From contig NZ_WKJH01000030.1 in the NCBI RefSeq assembly GCF_009674825.1, positions 186,001 through 250,000 on the forward strand: a stretch of DNA of 64,000 nucleotides, given 5' to 3'. A program made the translations under genes and the position numbers. This document shows, one piece after another, positions 58,665 through 64,000 of this stretch. Position 1 is the stretch's first letter, and each line of letters begins with the position of its first letter. The notes below the pieces were generated by a model. It saw only the letters and a list, made by a program, of their open reading frames with translations. It was not told the DNA's origin and ran no database searches. Source of the DNA: Maribacter luteus. GTDB taxonomy: Bacteria; Bacteroidota; Bacteroidia; Flavobacteriales; Flavobacteriaceae.

Positions 58665-59990
58665 TTATGCCGTAACGGCACGCTCAACAAATTTAATACG
58701 TACTATTCCGTCAACATCGACTTCGGTAAGTTCCACCAGCTGTAAGGTGTTTACCAAATTAGGGTTCCATGGGTATTTTACCTTCACGTAATTCTCTGTA
58801 AAGCCGTGAATATAGCCTTCTTTGTTTTCCCCTTCGAACAATACCGTTCTGGTCGTTCCCAACTGACTTTCATAAAATGCCCTTCGTTTTTTAACCGATA
58901 ATCCACGGAGCATTTTACTCCTTTTCGCCCTGACTTTCAACGGAACCGGATTTTCCATACTTGCCGCCGGTGTATTATCCCTTTCCGAATAAGTAAATAC
59001 ATGTAGATAAGAAATATCAAGTTCATTCAAGAAACGATAGGTTTCCAAAAAATGTTCATCGGTTTCCCCTGGGAACCCGACAATAACATCTACGCCAATA
59101 CATGCATGTGGCATGGTCTGCCTTATCCTATTGACCCTGTCTACATAAAGCGAGCTTAGATACCTACGTTTCATTTGCTTTAATACACCATCACTCCCAC
59201 TCTGTAAAGGAATATGGAAATGGGGCACGAACGAGTTACTGTCAGCCACAAAATCAATAGTTTCATTTTTCAGCAAGTTTGGCTCTATAGAAGAAATACG
59301 TAAACGATGAATACCTTCAACCTTGTCCAATGCCTGTACTAAATCAAGAAAAGTATGTTCATGCTTTTTATTGCCGAATTCACCTTTACCGAAATCACCG
59401 ATATTCACTCCGGTAAGTACAATTTCCTTTATTCCTTTTTCGGAAATTTCCTTGGCATTTTTAAGCACGTTTTCCAAAGTATCGCTTCGGGAAATACCCC
59501 TAGCTAAAGGAATGGTACAAAACGTACATTTATAATCACAACCATCTTGTACCTTCAAAAAAGCACGTGTACGATCGCCTATGGCATAGCTCCCCACATA
59601 AAAATCAGCCTCTTCTATCTCACAGGCATATACCTGCCCGTAGTCATTCTTGGAAAGATCATTGACATAATCCGCAATTTTGAATTTCTCCGTAGCACCT
59701 AAAACCAAATCAACACCATCAACAGCTGCCAATTGCTCCGGCTTCAATTGTGCATAACAACCAATAGCGGCAACAAAAGCCTCTGGGTTCACCTTCATCG
59801 CTTGCCGTACTATGGACTTAAAACGTTTATCGGCATTCTCAGTAACCGAACAGGTATTTATTACATACATATCGGCTTTCTCAGAAAAGTCTACTCGTTC
59901 ATAACCATCTTTCTGGAAATCTCTTGCAATAGTCGAGGTTTCTGAGAAATTGAGTTTACATCCTAGCGTATAAAATGCTACTTTCTTCAT
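58665..59990 (-). CDS. mtaB: tRNA t6A37 methylthiotransferase MtaB
   Basis: A radical-SAM methylthiotransferase (441 residues from this start) that converts t6A37 to ms2t6A in tRNAs reading ANN codons. The UPF0004 domain has Cys in 'YTLGCKLNFSE', 'INTCSVTENAD' and 'AIGCYAQ'; the radical-SAM cluster is in 'CDYKCTFCTIP'; a TRAM domain ends the chain. The frame is open to an ATG at 60002, but 59990 gives the usual MKKVAFYTLGCKLN beginning. A -7 box lies 44 bases upstream. Confidence 0.95.
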   Translation of the reverse strand: MKKVAFYTLGCKLNFSETSTIARDFQKDGYERVDFSEKADMYVINTCSVTENADKRFKSIVRQAMKVNPEAFVAAIGCYAQLKPEQLAAVDGVDLVLGATEKFKIADYVNDLSKNDYGQVYACEIEEADFYVGSYAIGDRTRAFLKVQDGCDYKCTFCTIPLARGISRSDTLENVLKNAKEISEKGIKEIVLTGVNIGDFGKGEFGNKKHEHTFLDLVQALDKVEGIHRLRISSIEPNLLKNETIDFVADSNSFVPHFHIPLQSGSDGVLKQMKRRYLSSLYVDRVNRIRQTMPHACIGVDVIVGFPGETDEHFLETYRFLNELDISYLHVFTYSERDNTPAASMENPVPLKVRAKRSKMLRGLSVKKRRAFYESQLGTTRTVLFEGENKEGYIHGFTENYVKVKYPWNPNLVNTLQLVELTEVDVDGIVRIKFVERAVTA

Positions 59991-60034
59991 ACGGAATTGC
60001 ATTGGGCACCCTAAGCAAATTTTTATTAGGGGTG

Positions 60035-60042
60035 CAAATATA
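60035..60042 (-). promoter_or_regulatory. -7 promoter box for mtaB
   Basis: TATATTTG on the minus strand, perfect TAnnTTTG. An imperfect inverted repeat (GCACCCTAA at 60007-60015 with TTAGGGGTGC at 60026-60035) begins at the edge of the box and covers the expected transcription start. Confidence 0.55.
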
Positions 60043-60124
60043 CCAATTTTAGAAGTTGTTACTTAAAGGAAAAGGATATTACAAAATAACCGTCTTGGTA
60101 GTTTTCACCTACTTTCGGTAAATT

Positions 60125-61303
60125 TTAACTTTTGTAGTTTCTCCATTTTTTGGTCTGTTCAAAAACGTGATTGAGAATATCGGCATCCTGTTGGTTAAAT
60201 TCCACTCCCCTTCTCGCCATCATCACTTTCGCCGCCTCAAATGCTTTTTGGGGCAAATAAGTTGTAAAACCGGATGCTCCTCCCCAACTAAAACTTGGAA
60301 CAAAATTCCTTGGGAAGCCCGGTACATATATATTGGCATTGACACCAATGACCGTTCCCGTATTCAACATGGTATTGATCGCGGTCTTACTATGATCGCC
60401 CATCATTAAACCACAGAATTGAAGCCCTGTTTGTTCAAATTTTTCGGTTGCATAGTTCCATAAACGAACTTTAGCATAATTGTTCTTTAGATTGGAATTG
60501 TTGGAATCGGCCCCGATATTACACCATTCCCCTAAAACCGAATTGCCCAGATACCCTTCATGTCCTTTACTCGAATAACCAAAAATGACCGAATTACTAA
60601 TTTCCCCACAAACTTTACCATGGGGCCCCACAGTTGTTGGTCCATACATTCTGCCTCCCATTTTCACCACCGCATTATGACACAAGGCAAAACCGCCACG
60701 TATAAGGCTTCCTTCCCAAACTTCGGCATCCTTGCCTATATAAATTGGCCCCTCCGTAGCATTTAAAATACTGAATTCAACACTGGCACCCTCTTCAATA
60801 AAAATATTTTCAGGGTGTATTACACTATTGGTATTTGATAAAGGTTCACTGGTTCTCCCCTCGGTTATTAAATCAAAATCGGCCTGAAGTGCCTCCCCGT
60901 TTTTTGAGAAAATATCCCATGTATGCTCTATGTGTAATACATTTTCCTCAAAGACTATTTGTTCAAACGTTGAGAAATCGACTTCTTGGCCTTCTCTTGA
61001 GTAAAAGGCTATTACATCCTCACCATATAAGATGGCTTGGTTGGGTTTAAGGGATCTCACCTTTTCAACTAGATTTTTATTAGGCAAGAAAGACGCATTG
61101 ATCAATACATTTTCCTCCATTTCTACCATAGGATATCGTTCTGATAGATAATCCTCCGTTACCGTTGTCGTGGTGGTATTCAAGTATTTTTCCCACTTTT
61201 CCCGAATGGTCAGGATACCCATGCGAATATCGGCTACAGGCCTAGTAAAGGTGAATGGCAACAATGAATCCCTAACAGGTCCATCAAAAAGAATATAATT
61301 CAT
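60125..61303 (-). CDS. GlmU-like sugar nucleotidyltransferase-family protein
   Basis: A 392-residue two-part protein: an N-terminal nucleotidyltransferase-like fold (about 1-180) and a left-handed beta-helix (about 190-370) of hexapeptide turns, as in GlmU. The N-terminus (MNYILFDGPVRDSLLPFTF) lacks the usual GXGTRM nucleotide loop, so uridylyl transfer cannot be assumed; the hexapeptide part with 'GDHSKTAINTMLNTGTVIG' may acetylate. It resembles the alternate bacterial GlmU family, and may serve amino-sugar metabolism. rpmE lies upstream but a terminator separates them. Confidence 0.85.
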   Translation of the reverse strand: MNYILFDGPVRDSLLPFTFTRPVADIRMGILTIREKWEKYLNTTTTTVTEDYLSERYPMVEMEENVLINASFLPNKNLVEKVRSLKPNQAILYGEDVIAFYSREGQEVDFSTFEQIVFEENVLHIEHTWDIFSKNGEALQADFDLITEGRTSEPLSNTNSVIHPENIFIEEGASVEFSILNATEGPIYIGKDAEVWEGSLIRGGFALCHNAVVKMGGRMYGPTTVGPHGKVCGEISNSVIFGYSSKGHEGYLGNSVLGEWCNIGADSNNSNLKNNYAKVRLWNYATEKFEQTGLQFCGLMMGDHSKTAINTMLNTGTVIGVNANIYVPGFPRNFVPSFSWGGASGFTTYLPQKAFEAAKVMMARRGVEFNQQDADILNHVFEQTKKWRNYKS

Positions 61304-61329
61304 AGTTTAAATTTGAATGTAAACAAATA

Positions 61330-61358
61330 ACGCCCTCGATATTAACTATCGAGGGCGT
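61330..61358 (-). terminator. Terminator of rpmE
   Basis: A perfect 12-base-pair stem, ACGCCCTCGATA (61330-61341) with its complement (61347-61358), and a five-base loop, 28 bases past the rpmE stop; a T-rich stretch follows on the minus strand. Confidence 0.85.
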
Positions 61359-61386
61359 CTGTTTATTGTCGAATAATAGTTTTATT

Positions 61387-61659
61387 CTATTTTTCTTCCT
61401 TTTTTTCCTCTTTTTGGAATTTCTTGTACTTATTCTTGAATTTGTCAATTCGCCCAGCTGTATCCAAGAATTTAGCCTTACCAGTGTAGAAAGGATGTGA
61501 TGTTCTAGAAATTTCCAATTTCACCAAAGGGTATTCAACACCATCAACCTCTAAAGTTTCTTTGGTGTTAGCAGTTGACTTTGTTAAAAACACTTCTTCA
61601 TTTGACATGTCTTTAAACGCAACTAATCTATAATTTTCAGGGTGTATTCCTTTTTTCAT
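61387..61659 (-). CDS. rpmE2: 50S ribosomal protein L31, type B
   Basis: A 90-residue L31 of type B (no CXXC zinc motif), beginning [19 protein letters not shown] and containing '[19 protein letters not shown]' and a Lys/Glu-rich tail. The frame stays open to an ATG at 61695, but 61659 is the standard start and lies 50 bases after a perfect promoter. It is monocistronic with its own terminator. Confidence 0.96.
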   Translation of the reverse strand: MKKGIHPENYRLVAFKDMSNEEVFLTKSTANTKETLEVDGVEYPLVKLEISRTSHPFYTGKAKFLDTAGRIDKFKNKYKKFQKEEKKEEK

Positions 61660-61709
61660 TTTTAAAATCTTTAAAACGCCCATTCCGACAGGCATTCATT
61701 TTAAGGCTG

Positions 61710-61739
61710 CAAATTTACGTTTTTTTATCAAAATCACAA
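61710..61739 (-). promoter_or_regulatory. Promoter of rpmE (-33 TTG and -7 box)
   Basis: On the minus strand TTG (61739-61737) and TAAATTTG (61717-61710) are exactly 19 bases apart. The box lies upstream of both possible ATG codons, so it does not by itself settle the start. Confidence 0.7.
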
Positions 61740-61842
61740 TTATTTGTTCAAAAAAGAAAAAATAAATATTCGTACCTTTAAGTGTAACATTAATTACAAT
61801 TAATCCACTAATATAGAAAACCAATTAAATCTTAGATAAAAA

Positions 61843-62364
61843 ATGGAACAAAACGAACCAAAAACAGGGAAATTCGCATTAAATTTCGGTGTGATTCTGG
61901 GTGTTGTCAGTGTAATTTTCGGACTCATGCTATTTTCAATGGACATGCATTACGACCAAGGATGGGCTATCCGTGGCGTTAGCTTAGCTCTTACAGTAGC
62001 GGCCATATTCTTAGGGATATTACAATTTAAAAAGGCCAACGAGGGTTATTTGACCATCTCACAAGCATTAAAAATAGGTACCGGAATCGCATTGATAGCA
62101 GGAATCATCGGTTTGATTTATTTCTTCTTACTATCCAACGTCATAGAACCAGACTACATGGATAAAATGTATGAAATTGGAAAGGTTAAAGCCATGGCAG
62201 ATAATCCAAATTTAACCGAAGAACAAATTGACCAAGGGATTGAAATGCAAAAAGGTTTTGCTTGGCTTACTTATCCTTTCATACTTATAATGAACATAAT
62301 CATAGGTTTGATTCTTGGCCTCATAAGTGGATTGATCTTGAAAAAACAAAAACCTGCATATTAA
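61843..62364 (+). CDS. DUF4199 family membrane protein
   Basis: A 173-residue protein with four membrane helices (about residues 13-30, 43-60, 78-98 and 140-165) and a charged loop between the third and fourth. The pattern and 'YLTISQALKIGTGIALIAGIIGLIYFF', in part, match DUF4199, a common Bacteroidota family of unknown function often found before family-2 glycosyltransferases. TACCTTTA near 61773 is a one-mismatch -7 box. Confidence 0.88.
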   Translation: MEQNEPKTGKFALNFGVILGVVSVIFGLMLFSMDMHYDQGWAIRGVSLALTVAAIFLGILQFKKANEGYLTISQALKIGTGIALIAGIIGLIYFFLLSNVIEPDYMDKMYEIGKVKAMADNPNLTEEQIDQGIEMQKGFAWLTYPFILIMNIIIGLILGLISGLILKKQKPAY

Positions 62365-62430
62365 AGAACACTTCTTAATGCACTAGAAATGAATCAGAAA
62401 TATGCTCTTTTATGGGTTCAAATAAAAAAG

Positions 62431-62464
62431 TTGCGACAAGTTCTAAGCCAAAATTGTACTTTTG
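62431..62464 (+). promoter_or_regulatory. Promoter of the glycosyltransferase gene
   Basis: TTG (62431-62433) and TACTTTTG (62457-62464) are 23 bases apart, at the upper limit for this promoter type; the box ends 22 bases before the ATG at 62487. Confidence 0.55.
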
Positions 62465-62486
62465 AAAAGAATTTCAGAAGTTTTAA

Positions 62487-63461
62487 ATGAACCTATCCGT
62501 AGTTATACCACTACTTAACGAAGAAGAATCTTTAAAAGAACTACACGATTGGATTGTAGCAGTTATGCAATCCAATCGTTTTTTATATGAAATCCTTTTC
62601 ATTGATGACGGTAGCACTGATGCTTCCTGGGCCATTATTTCTGAACTTTCCGCAAACAACCCAAATGTAAAAGGCATACGGTTCGCAAAGAATTTCGGGA
62701 AATCACAGGCTTTACATGCCGGTTTTAAAGCCGCACAAGGTGATGTGGTCATTACCATGGATGCCGACCTACAGGATAACCCTGAGGAAATTCCAGAATT
62801 ATACGACCTGATCCAAAATCAAGGGTACGACCTCGTATCCGGTTGGAAGAAGAAAAGATACGATTCCGTCATCACCAAGAACATTCCATCAAAATTGTTC
62901 AACTGGGCTGCCCGTAGAACGTCGGGAGTTAAGCTTAACGATTTTAACTGCGGTCTAAAGGCCTATAAAAAAACCGTAATAAAAAATATTGAAGTACGGG
63001 GTGAAATGCACCGCTATATACCGGTTTTGGCAAAAAGTGCGGGTTTCGGGAATATCGGTGAGAAGATAGTACAGCACCAAGCTCGGAAATATGGTAAAAC
63101 AAAATTCGGAATGGAACGTTTTATAAACGGATTTTTGGATTTGATCACGATCTGGTTCGTTTCCAAATTCGGAAGACGCCCTATGCACCTCTTTGGAGCA
63201 CTCGGCGTGTTGATGTTCATCATTGGCTTCGGATTTGCACTGTATTTAGGTGTGGACAAGCTTTTTATAAATCCCACGGCCCGATTGATTACCGAACGTC
63301 CGGAATTTTTTATATCACTGACTTCCATGATTATAGGAACCCAGCTGTTCCTAGCTGGTTTTCTTGGTGAAATAATGGTGCGATCACGAAAAGATGAAAA
63401 AAGATACAATATATTGGAGGAATTGAATCTTGCCCAAGAGCATGAACAATATTCTTCGTAA
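62487..63461 (+). CDS. Family 2 glycosyltransferase with two C-terminal membrane helices (DPM1/GtrB-like)
   Basis: A 324-residue glycosyltransferase. The GT-A domain (1-215) has 'SVVIPLLNEEESLKEL', 'FIDDGSTDASW', the metal-binding 'MDADLQDNPEEIPEL' and 'NDFNCGLKAYKK'. Two membrane helices follow (about 230-255 and 268-295). The layout is that of polyprenyl-phosphate sugar transferases (GtrB, ArnC, DPM1), which load a sugar on undecaprenyl phosphate; the sugar is unknown. The phosphohexomutase gene starts 25 bases after its stop and may be in the same operon. Confidence 0.93.
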   Translation: MNLSVVIPLLNEEESLKELHDWIVAVMQSNRFLYEILFIDDGSTDASWAIISELSANNPNVKGIRFAKNFGKSQALHAGFKAAQGDVVITMDADLQDNPEEIPELYDLIQNQGYDLVSGWKKKRYDSVITKNIPSKLFNWAARRTSGVKLNDFNCGLKAYKKTVIKNIEVRGEMHRYIPVLAKSAGFGNIGEKIVQHQARKYGKTKFGMERFINGFLDLITIWFVSKFGRRPMHLFGALGVLMFIIGFGFALYLGVDKLFINPTARLITERPEFFISLTSMIIGTQLFLAGFLGEIMVRSRKDEKRYNILEELNLAQEHEQYSS

Positions 63462-63486
63462 ATTAACCTATAAAAATAAAAAGTAA

Positions 63487-64000
63487 ATGGATTCTATTTT
63501 AAACGCTGCCAAGAGCTGGCTTTCAGATTTTTTCGATGCTGATGTCAAAACCGAAATTCAAAACCTAATCGATAACGATCCAGACGGATTAAAAGATAGT
63601 TTTTACAAGAGCATGGAATTCGGTACGGGCGGTATGCGAGGTATTATGGGCGTTGGTACCAATAGGATCAACAAATACACCTTGGGCAAAAGTACCCAAG
63701 GCCTCAGTAATTATCTAAAAAAAGTATATGCTGGCGAAGAAATAAAAGTTGTGATTGCCTATGATTGCCGTCACAATAGTGATACTTTGGCAAAAACCGT
63801 GGCCAATGTACTTTCTGCCAATAGCATTAAAGTCTTTCTTTTTTCCGAATTAAGAACTACCCCTGAATTGTCATTTTCGGTAAGGCACCTTAATTGCCAC
63901 GCAGGTATCGTTTTAACGGCATCACACAACCCACCAGAATATAATGGATATAAGGTATATTGGACCGATGGGGGACAGATCGTACCTCCACAAGATGGTG
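63487..64000 (+). CDS. Phosphoglucomutase/phosphomannomutase family protein (3' truncated by the window)
   Basis: The first 171 residues of an alpha-D-phosphohexomutase, open to the window end. After the helical N-terminus, 'FGTGGMRGIMGVGTNRIN' marks domain 1, and 'TASHNPPEYNGYKVYW' holds the phosphorylated catalytic Ser. The early part and the extended N-terminus suggest the long (about 570-residue) phospho-sugar mutase of Bacteroidota that interconverts hexose 1- and 6-phosphates. It follows the glycosyltransferase gene by 25 bases. Confidence 0.93.
   Translation, partial: MDSILNAAKSWLSDFFDADVKTEIQNLIDNDPDGLKDSFYKSMEFGTGGMRGIMGVGTNRINKYTLGKSTQGLSNYLKKVYAGEEIKVVIAYDCRHNSDTLAKTVANVLSANSIKVFLFSELRTTPELSFSVRHLNCHAGIVLTASHNPPEYNGYKVYWTDGGQIVPPQDG

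Noticed and set aside
59991-60002. mtaB start at 60002
   Set aside because: The four extra residues precede the conserved MKKVAFYTLGCKLN start; kept as an open but less likely choice.
61660-61695. Longer L31 from ATG 61695
   Set aside because: L31 proteins start at MKKGIHP; the extra 12 residues are not part of the family.
1-64000. CRISPR arrays, insertion sequences, prophage, integrons, defence islands, rRNA and tRNA genes
   Set aside because: I looked through the gaps and gene products and saw none; base use looks even and the gene content is core-type.

Overview
The window is an ordinary, gene-dense chromosomal segment from a member of the Bacteroidota, almost certainly family Flavobacteriaceae; I cannot fix the genus. 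The signs are Bacteroidota -7 promoter boxes (TAnnTTTG) in front of many genes with no Shine-Dalgarno sequences, an Oar-type TonB-dependent receptor, families common in flavobacteria (DUF4249, DUF4252, DUF4294, DUF6095, DUF6495), a CarB of about 950 residues, lipoproteins with acidic export signals, and A+T-rich DNA. I saw no rRNA, tRNA, insertion sequence, prophage or CRISPR array. No gap longer than about 300 bases lacks a gene or RNA element.

Layout. 1-7.5 kb: the end of a DUF4249 protein, small conserved genes, an M42 peptidase, a Nudix hydrolase, hisS and a FUSC-type membrane protein. 7.6-12 kb: a large Oar-like receptor and the rpsF-rpsR-rplI operon. 12.2-18.3 kb: a LytTR response regulator, the nadC-yihY-DUF2147-priA cluster and rlmH. 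18.3-23.1 kb: a phosphatase-phosphoglycerate dehydrogenase fusion, an alpha/beta hydrolase, and a SatD/DUF3307 pair whose promoter carries 14-base direct repeats. 23.2-34.8 kb: rdgB, a DEAD-box helicase behind a possible 13-codon leader peptide, a GH13 lipoprotein, a metallophosphoesterase, a TrmH-type methyltransferase, a sirtuin, a heme-binding protein and purB. 34.8-38.7 kb: an MscS channel and an ECF sigma / putative anti-sigma / three DUF4252 genes operon with a recognisable ECF promoter. 38.9-40.4 kb: an S41 peptidase lipoprotein.

40.4-47.2 kb is the most coherent system: a vitamin B12 uptake locus. A cobalamin riboswitch on the minus strand controls a BtuB-like receptor and a surface lipoprotein that joins a Calx-beta domain to a BtuG-like propeller. 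Divergent to these run the genes for the binding protein, permease and ATPase of an ABC importer. A 38-codon membrane-protein gene with its own promoter lies between the two arms. 47.2-64 kb holds rmuC, a thioesterase, gnd, carB, rpmH, cls, a lytic transglycosylase, mtaB, a GlmU-like protein, rpmE, a family-2 glycosyltransferase and the start of a phosphohexomutase.

Most of the content is housekeeping. The points most worth a second look are the leader ORF and hairpin before the DEAD-box helicase, the B12 locus with its hidden small gene, the repeats before satD, the ECF promoter of the DUF4252 operon, and two promoters placed so close to the start codon that the mRNAs may be leaderless. All family assignments rest on motifs read by eye; no database search was run.
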